Shown here: one piece after another, positions 53,501-60,994 of the stretch | Numbering within the stretch: position 1 is the first letter of the stretch | How the letters are laid out: each line of letters starts with the position of its first letter | Assembly: GCA_945859605.1 (NCBI GenBank) | Contig: OX243822.1 | Span: 3,291,879 to 3,355,878 of the forward strand | Source: Lumbricus rubellus | Taxonomy: Eukaryota; Annelida; Clitellata; Crassiclitellata; Lumbricidae | Length of the DNA: 64,000 nucleotides | Direction of reading: 5' to 3' | Program-made: the position numbers and the translations under genes | Notes under the pieces: generated by a model | The model's database searches: none | The model's input: only the letters and a program-made list of their open reading frames with translations | Told to the model about the DNA's origin: nothing

Positions 53501-54660
53501 TATGTAGTCGCTTGCTGGTGTTTTGACACTGCATGATTAAATATTGTTTTTACATTCGCAAAATTCATGTTAGAAATTCAGATTTAAACAAAACATTATG
53601 TCGCATAAAAAATTAACAGATATATTCAGGAATGGGTGGATTGAGAATGATTGATTGAAGGATTGATTGATTAAAGAATTGATTGATTGGTTGAAGATTT
53701 GATTGGTTGAGTTGGTTGAATAAACAGTTTGAATCATTTGAATTATTTTCAGTATTTTTTTCTTTGTCAGGTTGAAGCATGTTCTTGGTTTGAACATCAT
53801 CATCATCATCATCTGCCTCATCTTTGCCACACAACTCCCGAAAATCGGAATCATAATAAGGTCGGATTTGTCTGTCTCTCACTCTCTGTCATTTTCTCTG
53901 CCTGCCTCTGTCTGTCTCTTTATATGTAGCTGTATTTATCTTTCTCTGTTCCTCTCTGTGTGTGTCTGTTTCTCTATGTCTTTCTCCCTCTGTTTATCTC
54001 TTTTCTCCCTTGTCTGTCTCTACCTTTCCCTCTCTCTATACTTTGCTGTTTTGCAAAAGCACGCTTGTAACGTTAACAATAAAACTAATCTTAAATTAGC
54101 GTTAGCGATTTTGTTATGGCGCCATGTAAAAATTGTCGTAAAATTTATTATTATTATTTACCTTTGCTGCACTCCAATTTTTTCAGTAATTAGTCTGTTT
54201 AGGCTAAATAAACAAATAAAAAATAAAATAAATTCTTACGTGAATTTATATCTTATAGGCTACTTGTTTGTATTTATATTTACGACAATTGCTATGGCAA
54301 GCTACTTCTAGAATGCTTTAAACGCATATGGTACTGTTATTATAAATTGTCAGCATAAAATTTGATATTTTATACTTTTTCACCAGAGTGCTGTTTGGCA
54401 GCTAATTGTACTAAAAAATATACCTGCTTGCATACTTACTTGCTTTGTAAATGGTTTTAAAATGTTGGATTTATGTTTTTAGGTTCTCCGGCGCCTTATG
54501 TGGCTTTGTGTACGTCTTCACGTTGCCTTGTCTCGTCTATCTTCTGGCGCTTCGTAAGAATTCCTTATTAACGTGGCCAGTAGCTCTAGTACACTCAGTC
54601 ATCATTGTGCTCGGCCTGCTCAACTTTGTCTCACAGTTCTTCATCATTGCAGTCGTGTAA
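34088..54660 (+). CDS. SLC38A9: SLC38A9, lysosomal sodium-coupled amino-acid transporter/arginine sensor (14 exons)
   Basis: Exons: 34088-34236, 38174-38279, 40271-40359, 41147-41210, 41936-42029, 44042-44212, 45085-45147, 46223-46441, 48846-48935, 50651-50757, 51557-51661, 52409-52557, 53771-53860, 54483-54660 (TAA). All phases agree and sum to 557 codons; human is 561 aa. The cytosolic N-terminus (about 1-110) includes SRYRYYQRL (70-77), aligned to the human Ragulator/Rag-binding segment: Y74 and L77 match human Y71 and L74, but Y71 replaces I68. TM1 has [16 protein letters not shown]125 matches human T133. Later landmarks are [34 protein letters not shown] and LLDNF. N-glycosylation sequons (NSS, NNT, NST) lie in the long loop of exons 7-8. 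By homology it transports amino acids and signals arginine to mTORC1. Donor 13 (GTCGGA) is weak. Confidence 0.95.
34237..35788. other. SLC38A9 intron 1, 5' part
   Basis: No exon candidate. 34805-34885 carries a diverged copy of the CAGCCATGCAAGG repeat family (CCAACACCATCTACTGAAT). 35525-35620 is a TTGCATT-type low-complexity stretch. Confidence 0.5.
35789..35933 (+). repeat. Short LINE ORF fragment
   Basis: In frame it reads [20 protein letters not shown] and RMIIEGK, then [10 protein letters not shown] after a stop. This resembles the C-terminal part of the LINE at 38436-38836 ([15 protein letters not shown]..., [17 protein letters not shown]). It is interrupted by the inverted-repeat element that follows. 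Confidence 0.65.
35934..36543. mobile_element. MITE with about 35-bp inverted repeats (610 bp)
   Basis: Left CCCATCTGACCAAAACCAGG plus CGTAAGTCG and right CGAATTACG plus CCTGGTTTTGGTCAGATGGG are inverted copies. Both ends abut ATATAT, so the target duplication (TA or ATATAT) is ambiguous. It is inserted into a LINE remnant within SLC38A9 intron 1. No coding capacity. Confidence 0.75.
36641..37761. mobile_element. Tc1/mariner-like non-autonomous element
   Basis: TATAGTTACTGGATAG at 36641-36656 is exactly inverted at 37746-37761, and TA flanks both ends. The interior is interrupted by the element at 36831-37288. CTGGGATTT words recur near 37426-37708. Assignment rests on the TA flank and terminal repeats only. 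Confidence 0.6.
36831..37288. mobile_element. MULE-like MITE with repeat-built terminal inverted repeats
   Basis: The 10-bp flanks are identical (GTTTTGTATG at 36821-36830 and 37289-37298). The arms of about 90 bp consist of 15-bp tandem words (CGACAACTCGTCCAC with variants) leading into GAAATAGAAGCCGGATTAA, and are inverted at the other end. A 9-11-bp target duplication and long arms suit Mutator-like elements. It is nested in the element at 36641-37761. Confidence 0.75.
38320..39000. repeat. Diverged tandem repeat of about 35-40 bp
   Basis: Units contain TACTCTATGAGGGGGTTATT and GTAGGGTAAAGTA-type words. The array is split by the LINE at 38436-38836, inserted within one unit. Confidence 0.7.
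38436..38836 (-). mobile_element. 5'-truncated LINE (RTE-like endonuclease-RT C-terminus)
   Basis: On the minus strand it encodes [20 protein letters not shown]...WRHWTYEPA and a stop, the C-terminal region typical of RTE-type/endonuclease-reverse-transcriptase ORFs. A short 3' UTR ends in (GAA)n. The target duplication is AAAGTAGTCT (38426-38435 and 38837-38846). It lies in SLC38A9 intron 2, antisense to the gene. Confidence 0.88.
39343..39416. mobile_element. Tiny piggyBac-like MITE
   Basis: CACGTTGGCCGC and GCAGTCAACGTG are near-inverted ends. Flanks are CTAA (39339-39342, one change from TTAA) and TTAA (39417-39420). The unit is about 80 bp, in SLC38A9 intron 2. Confidence 0.5.
39953..40178 (+). 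repeat. SINE family A, full-length with tRNA-like head
   Basis: Head GGGGCGCGGTGGTGTAGTGG (A-box-like) and GGTTTGAATCC (B box, about 40008). Then GTAAGGACCTTGGGAAAGTC, GCTCAGCGCTTCGGCGTGAA, ACTCCGATGCAATGTCCGCT, GAGCGCCTCTGAGTAGAGAG and the tail GTGCACATACATACAAAC. SLC38A9 intron 2. The tRNA-like head is not a functional tRNA gene. Confidence 0.88.
40831..41116. repeat. (TTGA)n repeat before SLC38A9 exon 4
   Basis: Imperfect TGAT/TGAC units run to about 30 bp upstream of the exon 4 acceptor at 41146. The branch-point region therefore lies at the repeat edge. Confidence 0.9.
42232..42466 (-). repeat. SINE family A, minus orientation
   Basis: From GTGCACTTGTTATAGCGCCC (tail end) through GCGGACACTGCATCGATGTT, GGATTCGAACCTCC (B box, reversed) to CCCACTAGACCACCGCAC (head). 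Adjacent at 42165-42225 is a hairpin module (TTATATAGC...TTTTAAAGGTGTGTAACTGT). Confidence 0.85.
42780..43585. repeat. Diverged tandem array of hairpin/TATA modules
   Basis: Four modules (cores at about 42839, 43018, 43168, 43530) share TTATATAG, then AACACCATTTTAAAGGTGT (a near-palindrome that can fold) and TAACTATCATCGGCAATTGT. The first three continue TACTCATTATATTGATTACTG. Spacing is 150-180 bp for the first three. SLC38A9 intron 5; further single modules occur to 61.7 kb. Confidence 0.8.
43586..44041. other. SLC38A9 intron 5, distal part
   Basis: Mostly unremarkable. A partial module near 43937-43985 (TATATATAAAGGTGTGTAAC) runs into GTGAGTGAAGGACCCTTG, the same junction seen between modules and SINE A sequence elsewhere. 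Confidence 0.5.
44524..44990. repeat. (ACTC)n-based minisatellite
   Basis: About 465 bp of ACTC units with ATTTGCTC variants at regular intervals in SLC38A9 intron 6. It produces long Thr-His-Ser-Leu repeat ORFs in three frames that are not genes. A short GAT/GGT repeat precedes it at 44402-44472. Confidence 0.95.
45562..45770 (+). repeat. SINE A 3' half joined to a hairpin module
   Basis: 45562-45662 is the SINE A 3' half (GTGAAACTCCGATGCAGTGT to GTGCACATACAAACAAAC). 45665-45770 then reads AAGTCCTTCATTCACAATTG, TAATTAAACACCTTTAAAAT, GGTGTCACCTAATGTTATAT and GCGTGATTATTCAC: the hairpin module entered through SINE A's central segment, showing shared parts. Confidence 0.75.
45844..46095. mobile_element. 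Partial hAT-like MITE (relative of 47700)
   Basis: Starts CAGCGTTGCCACTTCTTGG and contains ACAAGATCTTGGGTTTTTCG and several GAACTTGGGTTTTTT repeats. No right terminus is found. It lies about 130 bp before SLC38A9 exon 8. Confidence 0.65.
46600..46862 (-). repeat. SINE family B fragment plus (GAT)n
   Basis: ATTCATTCATTC, TTTATTTAGCGCTCCTTCAA, AGGCGCTCTCGACTCGAG, GATCCTGGTAGAATCCCAGG and TGTAGGCGT match 51143-51375. 46770-46862 is a GAT/GGT repeat. Intron 8 of SLC38A9. Confidence 0.75.
47130..47345 (-). repeat. SINE family A, minus orientation
   Basis: CACTCAATCGGAATTTCACG, GAGTGAAGGACTTGTCCATG, GGGTTTGAACC (reversed B box) and CCCACTACACCACTGCGCCC at the head. The tail end is diverged. Confidence 0.8.
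47413..47535. repeat. (GAT)n/(TAG)n microsatellite
   Basis: GATGAT/GACGAC units followed by TAATAATAG units in SLC38A9 intron 8. Confidence 0.9.
47700..48080. mobile_element. Non-autonomous hAT element (381 bp)
   Basis: Ends CAGCGTTGCCACTC and GAGTGGCAACGCTG are perfect 14-bp inverted repeats. The perfect 8-bp duplication is GTTGAATG (47692-47699 and 48081-48088). The interior is a run of diverged CTTGGGTTTTT/GAACTTGGG units. SLC38A9 intron 8. Confidence 0.93.
48112..48845. other. SLC38A9 intron 8, distal part
   Basis: 48112-48195 is a copy of the GGCAGCCATGAAAGGCTC repeat family. 48290-48600 carries SINE-like words (CCAGCCGCGGATATTGAAAA) and a purine-rich stretch with an ORF (48353-48595) I consider repeat-derived. 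The exon 9 acceptor follows at 48845. Confidence 0.5.
49147..49215 (+). repeat. SINE 3'-tail fragment
   Basis: GGACTGGGAGCGCCTCTGAG...GGCGGTATATAAATTC ends in AATGAATGTATGAA. SLC38A9 intron 9. Confidence 0.65.
49305..49700 (-). repeat. About 390-bp dispersed repeat with two hairpin modules
   Basis: A near-collinear copy of 61305-61690. Shared words include CTGAACACCTTTTTAAATGC, GCGCTAAATTTGGCAGAT, GTCACGTGTT, GCCAGTGCCAGTCCCAAG, TCGCTAATGGTCTTTGTTAC, CGTTAAACATGAAAC and CGACACCTTTAAAACGCG. A hairpin/TATA module stands at each end in the same orientation, about 320 bp apart. Confidence 0.8.
49830..50035 (-). repeat. SINE family B-like copy
   Basis: ATTCATTCATTTCAAGC, ATTTATATAGCGCCCCTTAA, GGAGGCGCTCCCAGTCCAG, then GACACTGAGCC and GGAGACTATTCCAGACAGAT. 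SLC38A9 intron 9. Confidence 0.65.
50190..50305 (-). repeat. Hairpin/TATA module copy
   Basis: TTGTGACGCTGCGTAGGAAT, AAACCTTTAAAACGTTGTTA, GCTTATATATAGGCATGA and AGAGTTAAGAT. The same longer form recurs at 55150-55260 and 55615-55735. Confidence 0.7.
50870..51375 (-). repeat. SINE tail fragments and a SINE family B copy
   Basis: 50890-50945 is a tail fragment (TCCATTTATATAGCGCCCCT). 51050-51115 is a hairpin module (CTGAACACCTTTTTAAATGC). 51143-51375 is SINE B: ATTCATTCATTC, ACATTTATATAGCGCTCTTT, CTCCCGACTCGAGCGCGC, CCTGGTAGAGTCCCAGGGTG and CGGACCAACCACAGAAAAGG. SLC38A9 intron 10. Confidence 0.75.
51664..51892 (-). repeat. SINE family A, full-length, minus orientation
   Basis: GTGCACTTGTTATAGCGCCC, AGGCGCTCCCGATGCAGAGC, GTGAAGGACTTGCCCAAGGT, GGATTCGAACCTCGG (reversed B box) and CACCACTAGACCACCGCGCC. 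It begins right after the exon 11 donor (51662). Confidence 0.88.
52026..52365. repeat. Tetranucleotide and 46-bp repeats before exon 12
   Basis: CTGT/CTGC units, then about four copies of a unit of about 46 bp (ATCTATCCATCTATCTATCT, ATCCATCCATACGGCCTCCC). Ends 43 bp before the exon 12 acceptor. Confidence 0.9.
52566..53375. repeat. 14-bp minisatellite in SLC38A9 intron 12
   Basis: About 57 units of GTTGACGTTTCATT with variants (TAATT, CGTTT, GATTT). The array begins within about 15 bp of the exon 12 donor at 52558, so the start of the intron is repeat. Each unit contains TGACGTTT, a half-CRE-like word; no function is implied. Confidence 0.95.
53870..54030. repeat. CT-rich low-complexity stretch
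   Basis: CTCTGTCTGTCTCT-like sequence just after the exon 13 donor. It gives an Ser/Leu-rich ORF that is an artefact. Confidence 0.7.
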
Positions 54661-56210
54661 CATGGAAGAAATGGATGGAAAACAAGGAAAGATTCTGATG
54701 GAGTATTATTAATAATTTTTGTTTATTTTCAAACTGACACAGCACAGTATGATGACAATCACATGTTTTGAACGGATGGTAAGAAGTGATTTTAGGGGTT
54801 GGATTTAAATCTTGGCAGCCATGCAAGGCTCCCATCACGTCCTGCTGCTCAGTTTACCAACACCATCTGCTGAATAGAAGGCTGAGGGATTCATTCTAAG
54901 AGGGTAGTGGGAAGGATCCCTGCATCCATTCGTTCTTCAGGGCTAGAGTGTTTACCTTATCTCTAAACCCCCATGATGATGATGATGATGATGATGATGA
55001 CGATGATGATGATGATGACGACGACGATGATGATGACGACGATGGTGATGATGACGACGACGATGATGATGACCATGATGATGATGATGATGACGATAAT
55101 GACATTTATTCTATAGAAGGTGTTGAATGTGAGTATAATTAATTATTATAGGCATTGTGACGTTGCGTAAGAATTGATGGATAGCTCTTTATTTTACACA
55201 CCTTTAAAACGTTATTAAAGGCTTTTATATAAAGGCATAGAAGCCCATATTAAGAGTTAAGATGAGTATCAATTCCAATGTTTAAACAATATAGATTCTA
55301 TTTGAACAAGTCCTTCGTCCCACAGTGTGTCTCATTAGAGGGTCATCCATATGTTACGTGTGCAAAAAATCGCGACCCCCTCTCCGTACGCACCACCCGT
55401 ACATTGTGAAAGGTTGAGTAGAACTTTGGGAGAGTACGTGGAAGCGGACCCACTCCATGCGGTCTTCGTAACAGAGTGTTTACTTTTACCCTTGACCTCC
55501 TTCCAATTATGATGATAATGATGATGATGGTGGTGGTGATGATGGTGTGATGACGACGATGATGATGACACATTTATTCTATAGAAGGTGTTGAATGTGA
55601 GTATAAATTATTATTATAGGCATTGTAACGCTGCGTAGGAATTTAAGGATAGCTCTTTTTTACACACCTCGAAAACGGTGTTAAGCGCTTCTTATATAAA
55701 GGCATAGAGACCCATAAAGAGTCAAGATACGTGGTGTCACAAGTCTAATACCAATAATAATTCATGGATTCTCTTTGAACAAGTCCTTCGTCCCACAGTG
55801 TGTCTCATTTGAAGGCCATCCATAAATTACGTAGGCAAAAAATCGCGACCCCCTCTCCTTACGCACCCGTACATTTTGAAAGGTTGAGTATACCTTTTGG
55901 GTGAGTACGTGGAAGCGGACCCACTCCATTCGCTCTTCGTACCAGAGTTTTTACCTTTACCTTCAACCTCCCCCAATTATGATGATAATGGTGATGACGA
56001 CGATGATGATGATGATGATCCCAGTAATATACCGTTTTTTCTGAAAGACAGTTTTGAATATAAGCATTATTTTATAAGTGTGACGCTGCATAAAATTGGG
56101 CTTTCGTTAAACACCTTTTAAAATTATGTGAAACGTTTTATATAAATTAATGGGACATACAATTTTGCGGAATTCGACGCGGAATGGTTTCTATGTTTGT
56201 TTAATACTAT
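54661..56210. other. SLC38A9 3' flank with three GAT-tailed repeat copies
   Basis: Three units: about 54815-55105, 55330-55575 and 55810-56025. Each has GTTGAG/GTGGAAGCGGACCC-type sequence, CTCTTCGTACCAGAGT-like words and CCAATTATGATGATAATG leading into GAT repeats. Each of the last two is preceded by the CATCCATAAATTACGT block seen at 22213. Hairpin modules lie between them at about 55195, 55660 and 56105. No clear AATAAA follows the stop closely. Confidence 0.6.
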
Positions 56211-58450
56211 AATTCATACATGACATGATGATGATGAGTTTGTTAGAATGTTATATGGTGAAACAGCTTATACTGTTATAACCAGACTGGCAAAAGCGCT
56301 GACCTTAAACACCTTTAAAGCGGTGTCAACGGTTGTATTTATATTCGCATGGGACACGTGTTAATGTTTCCAAATATTGAAATAAGAAAATATGGGTTCT
56401 GTCCGGCTCCCCTTTGAGCAAGTCCTTCATCATGGAGTGTTTAAATAATAATTACCCTAAACTCTTTCCAAGTTACTTCAGAAATGTACTTGAAAAATAC
56501 TGATATCTCCTGAGAAATACTGAAGAAAGAGAGACTGCTTTAGAAATGTTTTGTTAGAGACATGTTTTCTTTTGGTACTCTGAAGATATCTGTGTGGAAT
56601 GAAGTAATAACATTCAATTGCTAACAAATGTATAGAGAATGATATCTGCTTTTTATTTATTTCTTACAATTTTTATGGTTGTTTTTTCTGCTGGTATGTT
56701 GAATTCAAATGGTGGAATTGAGATGAGAAAAAGGTGCATAGGTGGGATTATTTGAGATGTATTTTATTATTTTTATCTAGAAAAACATAATTTTACTCTT
56801 GGTTGATCACGATTTTACTGACGTTGCAGATTTATTAGTTCTTTGATTAATTGTTAAACATTAATTTTTGAGAAGTCATTTTTATTGTTCAATTAAATTA
56901 AATTAAATTATAATAATAATAATAATAATAAATAATAATAATAATTATAATTATAATAATAATTATAATAATAAAAATTGTTTACTTATTTCTACGAATT
57001 TCATGATGTCAAACAATGATAAGGTGAAACGTTTTAGTCAACAATTAGGCAATTATTTTGCATATAAATTATAGGGTAAGTGCTGACTGAAAATTTGAAC
57101 ATAGCCACAAAACTAACTATAACTTCATTGCAATGAGCAATTCCCCTAACGCGGCTAAAAGTTTTTTCTAGAATGAAAGTAGTGGCTGATTTGGTGAATA
57201 TGTTTTACAATTTTTCACGTTTACATAACATTGACAAAATAGAATTTTATTGATTAATCGAAGTTACATTTTGGAGTTTAACCGTTTAATTTATTTTAAT
57301 CAGTAAAGCTTCAGAATTTTATTTTAAAAATGTAACTGGATATTTTCATTATTGTGTAATGCGTCAGTGATGCTGTCACAGTTTGAAGACACTCTTGCAT
57401 GTTTATTGTTTGTAAAATAATATTCTAAACTTTTAGAAGATGAGTGTTGACAGTGTTGTAAGTAAATGAGTCAGTCATTTATGTCGGGCCATTGTAAAGA
57501 CAACTCTCTAGTTGATTCTCAGATGGTGATATACTGGACATGCTGTATACTTTAAAAAACTCTTTTTTGTTCATAGGTAACTTTTTAATTGTTGCTCTTA
57601 TTTGTGTGCTTACTTCTCAGACTATACTGTATATTATGAGGATTGTATTGTATTGCATAAAAAACAGTTTAATATTGGATCTGGGACTATTATTACTGAT
57701 GGGATATGAAGCTGATGACAATTGGCCTAAAGCCCTAGATTATGTGTGGCTACATCCGGGACTTTTGCAGGATAATTCTGTCAGTCCCGTTTGCTTTTTT
57801 GCGGAATGAATTAATTAATTTATTTAGAAAACTACCATCTGTGGCATAGTTAGGCTAAAAATTAAATTGAAGGTCAATACAGATTACAGACGTTGTTGTA
57901 TAAATTGCTAAATACTAATAATTAATTAATACTAATTTAGGAAACTACAGGATTTCTTTTTATATGAAAATATGACTCGCTTTTATGAAGTTCTGTTGGT
58001 GATTAGCTTTTGTAAATATTATTTCCTAAAATGATCAGCGTTTCGCTAATTTGTTTTATAATTCTAGTTAGGTTGTTTCTGTCTCTTAGGCTTTCTGTAT
58101 TTTGTATGAAAAATGATGTTCTTCTACTTATGTAAATTTTGCTTTGTCCGTTTCGAGTTTTCTGCAATGTCACTCTATTATGCTCGTTTCTTTCCTGACC
58201 TAATTTACTCAGATGTGGTTTAAGTGTTGATAAAATTTCTTTGACATGTGCTATTGTCAATAATTATACGAGATGTCCATGTTCTTCTTTAGGAGTTTAT
58301 TACAGTGTTCATTCCATGAAAAAAATAATTAAACCTTGTTCTTCAAATCTTAATCACGACTCGTTAATGTAGAAACGAATGGCATCAAGGGTTGTAGTTG
58401 GCTAGGGAGCATGATTGCAATATCAGGGACCGTGAATGTCGTCGGTTGGG
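56211..58450. other. Intergenic AT-rich sequence
   Basis: One hairpin module at about 56295-56350 (CCTTAAACACCTTTAAAGCG). (AAT)n at about 56908-56980. ORFs at 57540-57809 (+) and 58003-58260 (-) lack recognisable domains; I do not call genes. Confidence 0.5.
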
Positions 58451-58454
58451 GGTG

Positions 58455-58740
58455 AGGTTAGGCGTCGTGAGGGTCGTTTGGGAGGATCAGGTTTTGCGGC
58501 GTGAAAGTCGGTTTTGAAGTTGTGCAGTTCTAAAAATTCCTTAAAAACAGCCCTAACTTAGGGCTAGCGTTAGGGTTAGTGTCATCATTAGATACTATCC
58601 AAAGATACTATACCTCGGAATAATTTACCTGCTTTCAACCAGTTGCTTAAGACCTATCTTTTCCCCGTGGCTGGACTGGGAGCGCCTCTGAGTAGGTTTC
58701 TTGAAGGGCACTATAAACGTTGAATGAATAAATGAATATT
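58455..58740. repeat. Telomere-like repeat fragment and SINE tail
   Basis: 58463-58610 carries GGCGTCGTGAGGGTCG and GCGTTAGGGTTAGTGTCATC, as in the 64-bp array at 25183. 58667-58737 is a SINE tail (GACTGGGAGCGCCTCTGAGT...TTGAATGAATAAATGAA). Confidence 0.65.
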
Positions 58741-58788
58741 GCATGTGCTTCGGTCCCCGATACTGCAATTACGCCGGCCATGGTATAA

Positions 58789-59257
58789 TCTATATAAATA
58801 AAAATGAAACTTTCCAATAGTTCGTCATACAATCACGGCGAAAGTTACGCACCGATTGTTTTGAAAATTTACCAAAACCTTCCATTCCAATAGCACAGTG
58901 TCAGAACATTTTTTCTCCGAAAAAAAAACCCAATCGTTTCCACAAAAAGTGAACTTTGCAATCCGTTCGACCACCATTTGCAAATTCAACAAAACAGCAG
59001 GGCTGCCAGATTTCAGACACAGCAGACGAAACATGAATGAGGTCGCGTGCTGTGACGTCATAATCGAGTCGCAAATTAATTTTCGAAAGCGGCCTTTCAT
59101 CCGATGTCAGGAATGGACGGTGTGACGGAGGAAAGGAGCGGAGGAAGCGAGACGAAGAGGGTGGGGAGGGAGCGGAGTGGGAGGTGGAGAGGAGAGGGAC
59201 GTGGATGTGGAGGGAAGGTCTTTTCTGCCACAGCAACGCGTGGCTGGGTACAGCTAG
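58789..59257 (+). mobile_element. Non-autonomous Helitron (469 bp)
   Basis: Begins A|TCTATATAAATAAAAATGAA and ends GGGTACAGCTAG|T, that is, 5' TC and 3' CTAG inserted between A and T. A short hairpin lies just before the end (GCCAC-AGCAACGC-GTGGC, about 59227-59244). There are no terminal inverted repeats or target duplication, as expected for Helitrons. No Rep/helicase coding. Confidence 0.88.
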
Positions 59258-60704
59258 TGTTTAATAAATCTTGAACCTTCAATCTGAATGCAAGCAACGC
59301 TTATAACTAGCCTAATAATTCCTCACATGATCTGAGTGGATTTCATACAATGCTTTATTTATTCAATTTCTACATGTATGTCGCGATTCTTGCCGGGTCT
59401 CACTCTCACCTATGCAAAAAACCAGGTTGCGATTCGACTTAACACAACAGCATTTATAATTATTGTATAAGCGATAAAAAGGTGTTCTTGTGTCACTGGT
59501 CGCTGTGGATGGATGGATGCAGATTTGAGGAGGGCTTATGACAACAGAGGCCGTTAATTGTCCTCGAAAAATATTTGTTTGGCAAAATAGAGGTTACTAG
59601 GGAAACTCTGCATATACTTAATGTAATGTAATGTAGGCCTAATGTAATGACAATTTAAATACATAGACTTCAAAATAATCCATTGCCGCATCATTAGGCT
59701 ACTCGCAACAAATTTGCGCCTTGGCTAAATTAATAAAAAAAAGTCATATATAATTATAGTCGCAGTTCATTAATGTGTGTCTACACGTAAATAAGTTTCC
59801 AAAGCGGATGACTTGACGGCTCAAGTAAAGTTGTAACAATGAATCCGCAACTACAATGAATGAAATGGACGATCCCGGAAATTTGATACATAGTTCGCGA
59901 GGATGCTGGCGAACTATTCATTTTATGATTCAACACCATGACGTAATTAATGCTTATTCTAATTTTGGCGAATGAATAACCTAAGTCTAAAGACTGATTG
60001 AAGACTCTAATAATTATATTTGATAACGTAACATGCAAATTTAAATGCCAAACGTCGAATTACTGTAAAATATGATGTGTACCTAATGAAAATGCGACAT
60101 AACTTAAATTGTCTGAATATGTCAACGCCTTGCAAATGAAGAACTCTGTCAGCCAGCTTAACTTAGCGCTGTCAAATCAAATCAGCTGTTTGAATCATGG
60201 ATGCATAGTTTAATTCAAGAGCTCTATTTTAATACTACCCACACCCTCCATTAGGCCCTATATTATTTCTTGTTTGATTGTTGTTAACACCCACATCCTC
60301 TGTGAAATCCAGGTTACCGCAAACTGCCAGTGACGTCATTGTGAGGGATGTTGAATCTGTCTCATATATGATCACTGCCTTTGCAGCTGAGGAGATGCTC
60401 TCACGAAGTGGAAAAAGTTTTTCGTGTAGTTAAACTAACTTGTCTTTATAAAAAGAAATTCTAATAAAAGTTTGATTTTCGATGCGATGAATACGATTCC
60501 ACGAACCAAGGATCGCATCGTTTTCGATGTCGGACTCTACGCCAACAATCACCGCCGACAGGTACGGAGGAGGCTTGCACCATCCCCTCTCTCTCCCTCC
60601 CATCCTCCATTCCTTTACAGCAAGAGATTTGTATAGCGCTATGAATTGCATTGTATTGTATTGTATTGCAATATCAAGGAAGATCTGATATGCAAAAACA
60701 CAAA
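59258..60704. other. Intergenic, no supported gene
   Basis: AT-rich. A possible SINE tail near 60620-60660 (GATTTGTATAGCGCTATGAA followed by ATTGT units). Short ORFs only. Confidence 0.45.
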
Positions 60705-60898
60705 CTTGACCATGGTGGGCGAAACTGTCAGGGACAGAACACTATGGATACACTTCATAAGGGTCTCATCGTCTGAAAACTGATGGAAGAGCAGAAAGAA
60801 GAAGAAGAAGAAGAAGAAGAAGAAGAAGAAGCATTGCATTGCATTGTATTGTATTGCATTGTATTGTATTGTATTGTATTGTATTGTATTGTTTTGTA
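60705..60898 (+). repeat. SINE family D copy with (GAA)n tail, then (ATTGT)n
   Basis: CTTGACCATGGTGGGCGAAA, CAGAACACTATGG, TCTCATCGTCTGAAAACTGA and (GAA)n to about 60832; pentanucleotide ATTGT repeats to 60898. Matches 20205-20300. The end CTGATGGAAGAGCAGAAAGA resembles the LINE 3' end near 38436. Confidence 0.7.
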
Positions 60899-60994
60899 TC
60901 TATACATTTATATAGTGCCTCTCACGTTTTATCTCAGTTTCTCCCGCAGAATCCTGCCCAAGCCATGCAAACTCCCAAGTCTATCCCAAATACA

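Noticed and set aside
57540..57809. Hydrophobic 89-aa ORF downstream of SLC38A9
   Set aside because: No family, no splice context; probably chance in AT-rich DNA.
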